From Lepus europaeus (taxonomy: Eukaryota > Chordata > Mammalia > Lagomorpha > Leporidae), in assembly GCF_033115175.1 (NCBI RefSeq), contig NC_084834.1, positions 119,904,275-119,968,274 on the forward strand: DNA of 64,000 bases. The letters are read 5' to 3'. Both the position numbers and the translations under genes were made by a program. This document shows positions 20,819-32,904 of this stretch, piece after piece. How positions within the stretch are numbered: position 1 is the stretch's first letter; every line of letters begins with the position of its first letter. Under the pieces are notes generated by a model that saw nothing but the letters and a program-made list of their open reading frames with translations, had not been told where the DNA came from and made no database searches.

Positions 20819-21115
20819 CCCTTTAATTAATTTATTTGCGAGGCAGAGGGGTAAGAAAGAGTCAGAGAGAGCTCCTACATGCTGGTTTACTCCCCAAATG
20901 CTCTACAGTGACTGAGGCTGGGCTGGGGCGGGAACCAGGAGCTGGCAACTCAACCCAGGTCTCCCAAGGGGGTGGCAAGAACCCGACTACTTGAGCCATC
21001 ACTCTGCTTCCCACGGCCTGCAGGAGCAGGAAGCTGGAGTCAGGAGCCAGAGGTGGGAGCTGAGCCCAGGAACTCTGATCTGGGAAGCACGCGTCTGGGC
21101 CACCGGCTGACCACC
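20819..21115 (-). mobile_element. Degenerate C SINE, minus
   Basis: 'tttatttgcgaggcagagg', 'tgctggtttactccccaaat', 'aaccaggagctggcaactc', 'acttgagccatcactctgc', 'ggaactctgatctgggaag'. Belongs to the older C-element type. Confidence 0.75.
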
Positions 21116-21339
21116 CACACCCCCATCTTCCCAACTGCCCCCCATCTCCTTCAAGGGGTGACTGATCACAGACCCCTTAAGGGCTGGTATTCTCCATGGT
21201 GTTGTCCTTGCTCCTCTTTTCTCCTCCCTTTACAGGGTGCATCTGGGAGACTCCAGGCTCCAGGATTCCTCAGTCACTACTGAGGATCCAAAATCCACTC
21301 CTGCAGTTTAGAATTCTGAGTGCCAGACCGGATATCCCA

Positions 21340-22040
21340 CTGTCCACTGTCCGCACGGCTAACATGGACCACAGACACTTCCAGCTCAGAATGGGCAAAC
21401 TGAAACTCGGTTCCGCCATCTCTTCCCTCTCCTGCCTTGCCCAAACCTCCCATTTCTCCAGTATTTCCCATCCTAAGACAGAAGGTGGGGGTAGGCCAGA
21501 TTCCTGCCTCCTGCCCTTTCCCGACCTCCTCCCATCTCACCAAGTCTCGCAGGATTTGCCTCCTAGATGCCCAGGCCCGGTACGCCACCAGGTCTGCCGT
21601 GGGCTCATTTTAAGCTCGTGTCTTCTATCTGGTCTGTCAGAACAGCCTTCACGTTGACTTCCCTGGCTCTGCTCGGCGCCTCTTGCTTCCTCCTCCACTC
21701 TGGTGCCAGTGTGATGTTTCTCAGTGCTGAACGATATTGACCTGGCTCCAAGGCCATGGTTAGAAGGCTCGCATTGCCCATAGGATACAGTGTGCTTTTA
21801 TTAACATGGCACTTGCAGCCCTTCATGAACCGACCCCTCTCTAGCTACCTCTGTACACACAAACTCTATGTTCTAGCCACGTGACTTGCAGGTCTGGACA
21901 GACAGTGGCCAGCTCTCTCTTTTGCCTGGAAGGCCCTCCCCCAACCTTGTCTATGAGGTGAACTTCAAGTCATCCCTCAAGACTCAGCTCCAGTGTTTCT
22001 TTGGCCCCTTCAGGTGGAATTCATGTCTCGTCCTACCCAC
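21340..22040 (+). mobile_element. L2, plus, about 0.7 kb
   Basis: 'actgtccgcacggctaacat', 'cactctggtgccagtgtgat', 'cattgcccataggatacagt', 'cttcatgaaccgacccctct', 'gcctggaaggccctccccc', 'tcatccctcaagactcagct'. These match the order of the 3' part of L2 ORF2 and 3' UTR. The frame is broken throughout. Confidence 0.88.
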
Positions 22041-22787
22041 TTTGTGACCCGTGTTGTCACAGGAAATTAGTAGACAAATGACTCGTGTGGGCCTGGAGAG
22101 GAAAATGCACCCAGATGTGGGATGCTCTAGAGGCCAGGGGACGTGGAGCTAGTCTTGTGCTCATCGTCTCATTGAGAGACACCTGCCACCAATCTTTTAA
22201 TGTAGCGAAGTCAGATCCTGTGGTGTAAGCCACATCAAGTCAAACACAGTACCTTGAAAAGCTCTCCAAATGCCTGTACCAGACAGGAGGCAGATATTCC
22301 ATGTCTCAAGCCAACACATCTGGTTTTCTCCCCAGCATAGGAAGACTGATTTCCTCAGTTGAGAACCAAATAAACTCACTGGCTCTGTTGAAGGAATGCT
22401 CACCGCACTCATCACAGTGAGCAATAGGAGGAGATGGACCATCCCACTCGAGCTGTACACACTTGGTAACACCCCACTCCTCACTGTCCGGATCTCAGGG
22501 CCACACCTTGACTTCAAAGCTCCTGAACTTGGCCCCTTCTGTCCAACTCTGCCACAAGCCCTGCTCCTCCCAAGAGATGGCCTCTGCGCGCGTGAGGCCA
22601 GCTCTCCGCCTGCTCTGCCCAAGCTCTCTTCTCCTCTGTCTTTGCTCACCTGTGCATGCTGGCAGGTGCCTTCCTCGTCCCCCCCCTCTCCCATGGGTGG
22701 GGAACTTTTTCCTGCTGAGGGCCATTTGGATATTTATAATAATCATCATGGGCCACAGAAAAGGATCAACTTTAAAATTAGCCTGCT
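22041..22787. other. Unassigned sequence
   Basis: May include L2 3' remnants at the left edge. No exon support. Confidence 0.45.
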
Positions 22788-23119
22788 GGGGCCGGTGCCA
22801 TGGCTCACTAGGCTAATCTTCCACCTGCGGCGCCGGCACACTGGGTTCTAGTCCTGGTTGGGGCACCAGATTCTCTCCCGGTTGCTCCTCTTCCAGTCCA
22901 GCTCTCTGCTGTGGCCCAGGAGTGCAGTGGAGGATGGCCCAAGTGCTTGGGCCCTGCACCCCATGGGAGACCAGGAGAAGCACCTGGCTCCTGGCTTCAG
23001 ATCAGCTCGGTGCGCCAGCCGCAGTGGCCGTTGGAGGGTGAACCAACGGCAAAGGAAGACCTTTCTCTCTGTCTCTCTCTCTCACTGTCCACTCTGCCTG
23101 TCCAAAAAAAAAAAAAAAA
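22788..23119 (+). mobile_element. C SINE, plus
   Basis: 'ggggccggtgccatggctca' head, 'gggttctagtcctggttgg' B-box region, close to the 3794 copy throughout, oligo-A 23103-23119. No clear TSD. Confidence 0.95.
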
Positions 23120-23578
23120 GCTAAATTCAAATTGTAGGGCTCCATTTATGTGAAGTTCGAGGTCTGGGAAAATTAACAGTCTGTGGTGTTGGAAGTCAGA
23201 ATTGTGTTTGTCTTTGGAGAGTTCTGACAGGGAGGGAACACAAGGAAGCCTTTGAGGGTAATGCAAATATTTACAAATGGATTTGGGTGGTGATAACTCA
23301 AGCTGTACTCTGCAGACGTGCCCACTCCACTGCCTCCAAGTGACATCGGACTTCTGTGTCCCACAATGTATCCACTTATTTGCTCTAACCTAGAATCAGC
23401 CAATCATCTTAAATGGAGATACCACTGTCTACCTCTTGGGAGTGGCTGAGAAGATTAAAGAAAATAATACGTGTGGATGTGCATAGCACAAAAGGGTTCA
23501 CCCTCCGGGATGCACCATCACCCCTCACACTTTCAGGGACCCCCAAGTTCCCACCGAAGCCCCCCAGCTGCTTTTCTT
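23120..23578. other. Unassigned sequence
   Basis: No recognised repeat or exon. Confidence 0.45.
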
Positions 23579-23798
23579 TTTTAAACTTTTATTTAGTAAA
23601 TATAAATTTCCAAAGTACAGTTTATGGATTACAATGGCTTTCCCTCCCCCCATAACTTCCCTCCCACCCATACCCTTCCCATCTGTGTTCCCTCTCCCAT
23701 TCCATTCATATCAAGAATCATTTTCAATTATCTTTGTATACAGAAGATCGATTTAGTATCTATTAAGTAAAGATTTCATCAGTTTGCACACACACAGA
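23579..23798 (-). mobile_element. Rabbit-type L1 3' end, 5'-truncated, minus
   Basis: 'ttaaacttttatttagtaaa', 'aatttccaaagtacagttta', 'tggattacaatggctttcc', 'cataacttccctcccaccc' and 'gaagatcgatttagtatcta' are the reverse complement of the rabbit L1 3' UTR. TSD tgcttttctt at 23569-23578 and 23799-23808. Only about 220 bp, so a dead, severely 5'-truncated copy. Good lagomorph marker. Confidence 0.9.
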
Positions 23799-25462
23799 TG
23801 CTTTTCTTCTCCATTTTTCATTCCCTCATGGAAGGAAGGCACCTTGCTGGGTGGGTTCTCATCTCATAGGTTGTAGGCCAGAAGCGTGGGAACAGAGTTG
23901 CCTCAGCATTGTGCTCCGCTCAGCTCAAACCCCACCTCTGGGCACGGCATAGAGTCTGGGTCCAGACCAGCGGCCTGGAGGAGAACCAGCAGGCTGAAGA
24001 GGGGCGATTTCCCAGACCCACAATGCACCACGAGTGTGCTAACTCCTAACACGATCATGGGCCTCTATTGTGGTAGCTCCCAGAGGGAGCTGGCAATCCC
24101 TAAACTGGGGAGGACGTGGGAGAACTGTGCCCAGACCAGTTACCCCTGACACGCAGGGGTCTTGTTGCTGATTCTCAGTCAATCAGAGTGACAGCAAGTA
24201 GAGCGGGGGAGGGGGAGAGACTTGATGCTAGTTACAAAACACAGAGTGAAACACAAGGAAAAGAGACATAGGAACAGGATTCATCCATGGCAAAATCTGT
24301 TGAGGGTTTGGCCTGTCCACTGCCACAGGACACTCAGCTAGGAGATGAGGGCAAGAGGTCTCCTGGCCTATCTGTGGACTCCCTCCTGCCCATGCTGGTG
24401 CTTGGTCATACCTGCACTGCAGTACTCTTTGCAGTACTGGAGGACTGAGTATCCCTCTCCTAATCCTGCTTGTGCTGGGGGACATGAGTTTTGATTGAGT
24501 AACTTGCTGCTAGGACGTGCACAGTGGGAAAGAAACCGTGACATCCAAGGGCCCTAACAATTCCAACGGTTCATCCTCCCCTCACACGGGTCTGAAATGG
24601 GTTGCTCTGCTCTCCAGGGCTACAGCATCCAAGTGGACTGAAGGGTGACATGACCACAGCCACAACCCAGGTGCAAGGCTGGACCATGGGCCAGCACTGG
24701 GACAAAGTCATTACCAGTCCCTACCCCCACCTCACCCAAGACAACACAGGACCTCACCGTCTCAGCTGAGCTGTGGCTGCCGTGAGAAGTCTGAGCCCCT
24801 GCAGCCATCGATTGTACCCTCACCTTCACCTCTCAGACGTAAAAGCCAAAATCCTCCTCCTTATAATGCTAAGTCTCCACCTGTCGCTGAACATGGGACA
24901 CATAACGTCCATGATAACTCGGTGAGCCGGTGTGCCCATCCCCCACTGAAATACTCACAGCATGCCTGCAGCTTCATGACCAAGGCGGACTCCCCTGAAA
25001 GCAAACTCTACAGGTGAACTTCTCACCGCCCTCTACTCGGGGATCCTGGTGATTGGTCATGCGAGACGATCTCACTCCAGGCTTGGCCAACCCAGAGGGA
25101 ATTCCCTTCTGCTTGCAGCTCAGGCCACCGCCCATCTTTGTGTTTGCACGCATGCCCTCTAGACAAGCAGCCTTGGTTTCCTGCCCTATTACAACGTCAT
25201 TTTCCCGGGGCCCAGCTCTGAAAACCAGCGGTGGCTGCAGTGCAGTCGTCCTACGTGAGCTGATGTCACTCTCCCTGACAGAGTACCCAGTGTGAGGGCT
25301 CCTGTCCTTCAGCCTTCCCACACACACCACACACAGGGCAACTTTCAGCCTCCAGGGGATGGAAGCAAGTGGACAGATTCCTCCCCTCCCCACACCCTCA
25401 CCCCTTTCAGTAACGCTTCTGGGAAGACTTCTGGACCATTCTCTCCTTGAGAACATGCCCAG
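23799..25462. other. Unassigned sequence
   Basis: About 1.7 kb with no recognised repeat or exon. Small repeat of gcagtact near 24420-24440. Confidence 0.45.
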
Positions 25463-25786
25463 CTATATTTAAAAAAATATTTTATTTATTTATTTTGAAA
25501 AGCAGAGTTAGAGAGAGAGAGAGAGAGAATCTTCCAGCCACTGGTTCACTCCCCAGATGGCCACAGTAGCCAGGGCTGTGCTAAGCCAAAGCCAAGAACC
25601 AGGAGCTTCATCTGGGTCTCCCACATGGGTGCAGGAGCCCAAGCACTTGGTCCATCTTCCACTGCTTTCTCAGGCTGTTAGCAGAGCTGAGTTGGAAGTG
25701 GAGCAGCAGGGACTTGAACTGGTGCCCATATGGGATGCCGGCACTGTAGGCAGTGACTTTACCTGCTATGCCACAGCACCAGCCCC
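25463..25786 (-). mobile_element. C SINE, minus
   Basis: 'tttaaaaaaatattttattt' tail, (GA)n 25510-25528, consensus body, head 'gccacagcaccagcccc'. Head to head with the plus copy at 25994, 207 bp apart. Confidence 0.94.
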
Positions 25787-25993
25787 TCACACCCTTCTCC
25801 TTGACACCACGCCCCTGCTCCGTCACCCCTGCTCCCGGTGAGCCCTCTGTAGGAAGCCACACGCACCCAGTGCTTCTCTCCAGCTCCCGGGGGACTCAAA
25901 CCAAGATGAGAGCTGGAGGCAGGACACACCTGTTGGCTCAAGGTAAGGGAAGTCCTGGAAATGAGAGAGCCCACTGTGAAATGATCAGTGAAG

Positions 25994-26309
25994 GGGCAGC
26001 GGCACTGTGGCACAGCAGATAAAGCCATGGCTTGCAATGCCGGCGTCCCATATGGGTGCCGGTTCGAGTCCCAGCTGCCCCACTTCTGGTCCAGCTCTTT
26101 GCTATGGCCTGGGAAAGCAGTGAAGGATGGCCCAACTGCTTGGGCCTCTGCACCCACATGGGCGATCTGGAAGAAGCTCCTGACTTCTGGCTTTGGATTG
26201 GTGTAGCTCTGGCCATTGCAGCCATCTGGGGAGTAAATCAGTGAATGGAAGACCTTTCTCTCTGTGTCTTTATAACTCTTTCAAATAAATAAATCCTTAA
26301 AAAGAAACA
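25994..26309 (+). mobile_element. C SINE, plus, with 16-bp TSD
   Basis: 'gggcagcggcactgtggcac' head, 'ggttcgagtcccagctgcc' B-box, tail 'tcaaataaataaatcctta'. TSD gaaatgatcagtgaag / gaaatggtcagcgaag at 25978-25993 and 26310-26325, two mismatches. Confidence 0.95.
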
Positions 26310-26325
26310 GAAATGGTCAGCGAAG

Positions 26326-27309
26326 ATCTGGGGGGTTTTGCAGAGCCCCTGGGAGAGGCCACAGCAGCAGACGGCATCATCCGCCTCCCAGCCCCTTTCA
26401 TGGATGCACTTTGCCTGTCTCCACGAGGCTGCCGCTGACTCCCGTTTTTTTCTTTTTCTTTTGCTTTGCGCACTAAGTCAGAGCAGGTCTTTGCCAAGAG
26501 GGCTGTGTGGTTATAACTCCTTTGAGTAAAAAGCAGTGTGTGTCACAATTCTGTTGCTTTGTTCTTGGCGAGATGCCATGGTGGTGTGGTTTCGATTTTT
26601 ACGTGGGCTTAAGCGTCCATTTTGGCCCCAATCTGCAGAAATCCTGGTTGGCCCAGACCGAGTTTAACTCTTCCTTGGGCTTTTCTTAACTGCGGGAGCA
26701 TGCCTCGCAGGTTCTCAGTTCGTGTGAGGGCCTGTTGGGGCCTTGGCATCTCTCTGGGCTGGAGAGCGCTCACCAAGCCAGTGGTGCCTACATAGCTACT
26801 GCTTCTGGGCAGGGGGCGTTTCCCCAGCAATAGGGCAACCCTTAGAAGCATCACTGATTCCTGTAGCCCCCTGGGAGGGCGACTGCCATCACTGCCTGTT
26901 CACTGCTGGGCGGGCCGGATGCACAGGGATCCTCAGGCCCAGTGTCATGTTGCAGGCACATGGACCGAGTGGAGATGTGAGTGTGGGCCCAGTGGTTGCG
27001 AGTCCTTGCTTCTTCCGTGTCATTCGGGCACATCTGTAATAGCAGAGTGTGTGTCCTGCAGAGGACCCGTAACTCGGAGCCTCTCGGTGCTGGAGGGAAA
27101 CCGCGAGGCCACCTAGTTCAGAGCTGCAAATGTGACACACGGATCCCTCCTGCAGAAGCACGGCCGAGGTCTGTGGATCCAGCAAGGAGCCTGCTGGGAG
27201 ACGGCGCTGGAGCTGTGTTCGGGATGGATGAGGCAGAGCGTGGCGGGAAGAAACTGTACTAAAGGAACACTGGTGCCTGCTGCCTGATCTCAGCTGTGTG
27301 TGTGTGTGT
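26326..27309. other. Unassigned sequence
   Basis: No recognised repeat until a short (TG)n at 27296-27312. No exon support. Confidence 0.45.
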
Positions 27310-27640
27310 GTGAGACACAATACACCTAACATCAAAGTCGGCACGATGACCCTTAAAGCGTGCCATTCACAGGCACCTGGTACATGTGGAAGCTGGTGCG
27401 ATCGTCCCCGTTAGCTAGCTCCGGAACATCTTTGTCATCCCCACAGGCAGTCACTTCCCACGCCCCTCCCCCGCGGCCCCCGGCAGCCTCTGTCTTGGCT
27501 GTCCCGTGTGTGTGGAATCTCACAGCACACATCCTCCGTGTCTGCTCCGTGTCACTCGGAAGAATATTTTAAAGGTTCACACATGCCATAGCGTGTCGGT
27601 CATTCATCTGTCTATGTTCATGGCTTTATCTTGATATCGC
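27310..27640 (-). mobile_element. L1M 3' region, minus, diverged
   Basis: 'gacacaatacacctaacatc', 'gtgccattcacaggcacctg', 'catccccacaggcagtcac', 'tgtgtggaatctcacagca' track the reverse L1M 3' UTR, with GC-rich substitutions. Compare 13630-13900. Confidence 0.55.
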
Positions 27641-27734
27641 TTTCTTTAACTTATTTTCATTATATTTTCAAAATATCGTACTCTTCATCCGAAGTAAATG
27701 ATGGTAATACAAAAAGGTCCACCCATCTCAGCTC

Positions 27735-28060
27735 ACACCTGTGCTGTTCGGTGCTGCTACAGCAGACCCCAAGCTGGTCCATGTGTCCCTGGGAGGGCTC
27801 GCCCTTGTTCTACAAAGTGGTAGATATAGCAGGTGGGGGCTTGGGGAGGCAATTAGGTCATGTGGCTGGAGCCCTCATGAATAGGATTAGTGCCCTTAAA
27901 AGGGGACCACAGGGAGCTGCCCAGCTCCTTCCACCATGCGAGGACCTGCGAGGACAGCCGTGAATGAATTAGGAAGGGAACCTTCACCAGACACAACAGA
28001 CCAGCGCCTTGACCTTGGCCTTCCAGGCTCCAGAGCCGCAACCATTTCTGTTGTTTAGGC
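27735..28060 (+). mobile_element. MaLR-type LTR
   Basis: 'gaggcaattaggtcatgtgg', 'gagccctcatgaataggat', 'tagtgcccttaaaagggga', 'ttccaccatgcgaggacct', 'ccttcaccagacacaacag', 'ccttccaggctccagagcc', 'tttctgttgtttaggccca': a full run of MaLR LTR landmarks in order. Confidence 0.75.
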
Positions 28061-28175
28061 CCACCTACCTGTGATCTTTTGTGATGGAAGCCAAGTCCCT
28101 GACCTGGCTGAGAGGGGACTGTGTTCAAGTTCTCTTCCCAAAATTCACTCCAGGAGAGCGTCTCCTCCCCCACTT

Positions 28176-28489
28176 TTTTTTTTTTTAAGATTTTATTTAT
28201 TTGTCAGGTAGATATACAGACAGTGACAGGGAGAGACAGAGAGAAAGGTCTTCCATCCCCTGGTTCACTCCCCAAATGGCAATGATGGCCGGAACTGGGT
28301 CAATCCAAAGCCAGGAGCTTCTTCCTGGTCTCCCATGCACGTGCAGGGGCCCAAGCACTTACGCGATCTTCCACCACTTTCCCAGGCCACAGCAGAGAGC
28401 TGGATCAGAAGAGGAACAGCTGGGACTAGAACCGGCTGCCCATATGGATTATGGGCGGAGGATTAACGTACTACACCACAGCACCTGCC
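28176..28489 (-). mobile_element. C SINE, minus
   Basis: Oligo-T, 'taagattttatttatttgtc', body, head 'ccacagcacctgcccc'. Imperfect TSD 'cctcccccactt' / 'cctcctccactt' on either side. Confidence 0.93.
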
Positions 28490-29394
28490 CCTCCTCCACT
28501 TCCATCAGGAGGCCTTTTCATCACCTCCGGTGCAGAAGGGGCCTCCACACTGCACCCCCCCTCCCTTCCTCGACCATATCCATCCTGTTCTCCTGTGGCC
28601 TGCCAGTGCTGGACAGTGTTCCTTCATCTCGCCAGGAAAGGAACAAGCCTCGAGGAGTCTGGTTTGGACTCAAACGATGCACCACGTGAGATTTTGGTGA
28701 AGATGGAATAACTTGGGCCACAGGGTTTTGGAAGCTGCCACGGGGCTTCTACAGATGAGACAGAAACACTGGCTGACAGCTGGGACACCTGGGCAAGCAC
28801 AGGGCAGCCATGAGCAGCTGGACTGGCCCCTGCTGCCCCTGAGGGTTGGCAGCACAGAGAGCATGGGGTGGGATGGGTGGTGGGGGAGGGTCTCCCAAGA
28901 GAAGAGGCAACAAGAGATGCTTGACCCAGCAAAAGAGCAACAGAGGGGAAGAAACGGCAGGCAGTGATGTCACAAATGACAGTGACCTATGGCGATCTGG
29001 GGAGTCCCCTGCTCATTCCCCAGGGCCATAGCTGTAGGAAGGGCACTCTTGGGGCTCAGGCCTCCTTGGAAGGCGCACCCCAGAGGCAAGGAATTCTTGC
29101 TACCTCCATCTCTGTCCCAGGGATAAAAGACATCCAGAAGTGGGAGTTTTGGAGTGGGAGGGAATTTTGGTTTCCATATGGTATTTCCAGCCAAAAATGC
29201 TTGCTACTTCCTGTTAGTCAGACCTCTTTGCTGCTGCTCTGTGGAACACACACTGGCAGGAGGCCTGGGCTGGGCCTGTCTGTTCCACATGTCGGCCATT
29301 CCCAGGAGAGCTTGGCTAAGAAAGATGCGGGTGGACAGCGTGACAGCAAGCAGCCTTGGAAACCCACAGAAGGGGACAATGATATTAAAATGAC
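28490..29394. other. Unassigned sequence
   Basis: No recognised repeat or exon. Confidence 0.45.
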
Positions 29395-29640
29395 TGTGAG
29401 TTTTTTGATATTGTGGTATGGGCCAGGCACTCTTCTAAGTATTTTCCACGCATTAGCTCAGTGAGTCTGCATACAAGTGGGAGAGTCCCAAGAGGGAGGA
29501 AGATTATTTTTCTCTTTTAATAGGCAAGGATACCAAGGCACAAAGGAGTTAAGTAATTTGGCCAAGGTCATACAGGCGAGGCCAGGTTTCATACTCAGAC
29601 CTCCTATCTGTGCTGTCTTCCATCAAGTGGACGTAGCACA
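29395..29640 (-). mobile_element. MIR, minus, nearly full length
   Basis: 'gggccaggcactcttctaag', 'ttccacgcattagctcagtg', 'aaggatacaaaggca'-like segment, 'aggagttaagtaatttggcc', 'aaggtcatacaggcgaggcc'. Reverse complement of the MIR core and 3' part. Confidence 0.85.
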
Positions 29641-30507
29641 CTTTCCCTAGTCTATCTCCAGTAAGAACCTGGGGCAGCACCATGCCAGCAAGGGTGAGAT
29701 GTCTTGATTTTGACTAGGGTGACCTATGAAAGTAGGGCATTAGAGCTTAGAATGCTAAGATGCTTCTGGCTGCAAGTAACAGACTATCCACACCTGGTCA
29801 GACAACAAGGACACTTACTATTCCACACAGGGATGAGTCTGGATGCATCCAGCCATAGGGGCTGGGTTGATGATGCCATCAAGGATTGAGGTATTTGCCA
29901 TCTCTTGGCTCTGCTTCCACCATATTTCTCCCACATCAACAAGAACACTGCAGGTATTGCAGCCCTCGCACACCAACAAGATTATACCCAGTGTGGAAGG
30001 AGTTCCCATAAGATGCTTAGCAGATTTTGTAGGTCCACTGGACAAAACCAGTCTCATATCTATGCTGTAGCCTCAAGGGGAGTTCAAAATACGGAGAGCT
30101 GGGATTCTCAGCTCTGTAGGATGACAAGTTCCTCCAGCAAGCAAGAAGGAGGGGGGGATGAGGGGTGACAGCTACTTGTTTGATGATCTCCTTGCTTACT
30201 TGTTCTTTTTCCTGTCCCTTGACCTCTGAGGTATAGATACACAAAGCATAGATCTAGGTCATGATGTAATGCAAATTGCTAAGTCATGACAACAACAACA
30301 AACACCCACAGCCAGCTCCACTCGGGTTTCTGACCCGAGGCTGGACTTAAGCTCTATGTTGCTGGAAACATCCATTTCTGATGCCAGCTATGTGATTCTC
30401 TGAAGAAACTGTGCCGACTGTGCACAGAGTTCCAGAGTGTGAGCAGTGGCATCTGCTCAGAGTTCCCAAGTGTGATGTTGTTTTACAACACCGTCCCGAT
30501 TTAGGAT
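29641..30507. other. Probably old repeat, family not named
   Basis: The part at 29755-30130 ('ttctggctgcaagtaacaga', 'tggatgcatccagccatag', 'catctcttggctctgcttcc') has the look of a mammal-wide interspersed repeat, but I cannot assign it. The rest is unassigned. Confidence 0.4.
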
Positions 30508-30536
30508 CTATTTTTTTAAAATTACTTACTTATTTG

Positions 30537-30577
<41 letters not shown>

Positions 30578-30822
30578 CTTTCATCTGTTGGTTCACTTCC
30601 AAAATGCCTGTAATAGCCAGGGCTGGGCCAGGCCCAAGTCAGGAACCAGGGACTCCATCTGCTATCCACAAGGGCTCAAATACTTGAGCCATCACCTGTT
30701 GCCTACCAGGGTACACATTAGCAGGAAGCTGGGTCAGAAGTGGAGGCGGGACTCAAACCTAGGGACTCTACTATGGCTGTGGGTATCCCAAGCAGTGAGT
30801 ACGCTGTGGCACCAAATGCCTA
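30508..30822 (-). mobile_element. C SINE, minus, older type
   Basis: 'aaattacttacttatttgaa', (AG)n 30544-30574, 'ctgttggttcacttccaaaa', 'actcaaacctagggactct', head 'ctgtggcaccaaatgcc'. Confidence 0.85.
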
Positions 30823-31124
30823 AACTTCTATTTGTGCTTTTTCTCTGTCTTATGTTCTTCTATCCCATTTCTTCCTACTTTCTCTAAAGAAAAAATTAAC
30901 TGTTGTGGGAAAGACTTAAATTAAGCCATTCCTTCTTAATAGAACTTTTTCAGAATACTGGGCATGAATTTCCTCATGGCTACTGGGGAGAAGTGTTGCT
31001 ATTTCCTATCACCAGAGTGACAGGAATCATGCAAGTTAGGATTAAGTTCGCATCTTGCCACAGGGGCAGCAGGGAGTGATATTGTGTTCAGCAGGGCTAT
31101 CTGGGGAAACACACCCAATTGATA
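30823..31124. other. Unassigned AT-rich sequence
   Basis: No recognised repeat or exon. Confidence 0.45.
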
Positions 31125-31490
31125 TGCAGGTATAGATGCTCCTTGACCGAGCCAATTTGGGGTTGGGTCTTGGTCAACCCATCACAAGTTGCAAATGTCA
31201 TGAGGGAAAGTGCATTGAGTCTACCTAACTACTGCACATCCCAGCTCAACAGTGCAGTGCTCTGTAGAGTGTGGGTAGCACTGCTCATGACCATGGGGCT
31301 GCACCTGCTGACAGCATCACCATGATGGGTCATGTGGTACACTGCCAGGCTGCTAAAAGACCAACAGTCAAAATTCCAGGTACAGTTTTCAATGAATGCA
31401 GGTATTTTGGCACCATCATAAAGTTGAAAAATTTAAGTCAAAAACCAACTACTGTACATACACACTCATATAAAGAATTGGCTCTCATAA
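31125..31490. mobile_element. Tigger-like (TcMar) DNA transposon remnant
   Basis: 'caacccatcacaagttgcaa', 'tgcattgagtctacctaact', 'gcaggtattttggcaccatc' and 'ataaagttgaaaaatttaag' follow, in order, a non-autonomous Tigger-type element. It is heavily mutated with no transposase frame. Exact family not determined. Confidence 0.6.
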
Positions 31491-31687
31491 CTATGAAGAT
31501 CAGCAAGTTAAGACTCTGCAGGGCGGAGCAGCAGGCTGGAGAGCCTATTTCTAGTCTGAGGGCCATCTGCTATAGAACCAGGAGAGCCAGTGCTGCTGGT
31601 GATGTCTCAGGACTGTCTGCCAGAGAATCCTCTGTTGCATGGGAGAGGCCAGTCTTTTTTTTTTTTTTTTAATCTATTCAGGCTTTC

Positions 31688-31993
31688 TTTTTTTTTAATT
31701 TAATTTAATTTATTTATTTGAGAGGTAGAGTTACAGACAGTGAGAGGGAGAGATCCACTGGTTCACTCCCCAAATGGCCACAATGGCCAGAACTGGGCCA
31801 GACCAAAGTCAGGAGCCAGGAGCTTCTTCCAGGTCTCCTATGTGGGTACAGGGACCCAAGCACTTGGGCCATCTTCCACTGTTTTCCCAGGCCACAGCAG
31901 AGAGCTAGATTGGAAGAGGAGTAGCCAGGACTAGAACCGGCACCCATATAGGATGCCGGTGCCGCAGGCAGGGGATTCACCACAGTGCCGGCC
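31688..31993 (-). mobile_element. C SINE, minus
   Basis: 'tttttttaatttaatttaat' tail, 'gagaggtagagttacagaca', a short (GA) run, near-consensus body, head 'ccacagtgccggcccc'. Imperfect TSD 'tctattcaggcttt' / 'cctgttcaggctct'. Confidence 0.94.
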
Positions 31994-32298
31994 CCTGTTC
32001 AGGCTCTCAACTGATTGGGTGAGTCCTGTCCACGTTAGGAAGGGCCCTCTGCTTTACTAGAAGTCCACGGATTGGAACGTTAGACTCACATAAATACCCA
32101 GAAAAGTGCTGGGTCAGGTATCTGGGTACTCCGTGGCTCAGTTCGGTTGACACACAAAATTGACCACCACAGAAGGAAGCCAGTGATGTCTTCACTCTGG
32201 ACCAACTACAGCCCACAGGGCATACCGGCCCACTGCCTCTTTTTTGCAAATAAAGGTTTTGGGAACTCAGTCATATTGTCTTGTGGCTGCTTTGCACC
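31994..32298. other. Unassigned sequence
   Basis: 'ggttgacacacaaaattgac' at about 32145 resembles the end of an old ERVL-type repeat; not enough for a call. Confidence 0.4.
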
Positions 32299-32386
32299 AT
32301 CATGGCATCAAGGGAACTTCAAGAAATTCAAAATGAAAAGATAAATTAGTTTTGGTGCAAAAAATTGAAATCCATGTATGATCTTT
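32299..32386 (+). repeat. Ancient interspersed repeat fragment (partner of 14851-14985)
   Basis: 'aaaatgaaaagataaattag' and 'ttggtgcaaaaaattgaaat' align with 14855-14900. Family not named. Confidence 0.5.
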
Positions 32387-32701
32387 TAGAAGATTTATCT
32401 ATTTATCTGAAAGGCAGAGTGACATAGAGAGGGACTGGTTCAATCCCCAAATGGCTGCAAAGGCTGGGGCTGGACCAGACCCAAGCCAGGAGCCTGGAGC
32501 TCCATGTGCCCAGAGCTCCATCCAAGTTTCCCACATACGTGGCAGGGACCCCAGCACTTGCATCATCTTCGACTGCCTTCTCAGGAGCATTAGCAGGGAT
32601 CTGGATCAGAAGTGGAGCAGCTGGGACTCAAACCAGTGCTCATATGGGATGCCAGCCTTGCAGGCGGTGGCTCACTCTGCTGAGCTACAATGCTGGCCCC
32701 C
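32387..32701 (-). mobile_element. C SINE, minus
   Basis: 'agaagatttatctatttatc' tail, GA run short and broken, body, head 'gagctacaatgctggcccc'. Diverged. Confidence 0.9.
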
Positions 32702-32904
32702 AAACTACACTTTCTATGGATAGTTTCAGTGTTGGATGCAATGTTGATTTTTCAACTACATTTTATTACTAATGCCATGCCTAAGTTATTTTAAAAAAAA
32801 AATTGAGGTAGCTTATAGTTAAAACCAAAAACCTTTAACATAATGACTTTAACATAAAGCCATTAAAATATAGGTAAACAGTAACAGTCGTGTACATAAA
32901 GGTT

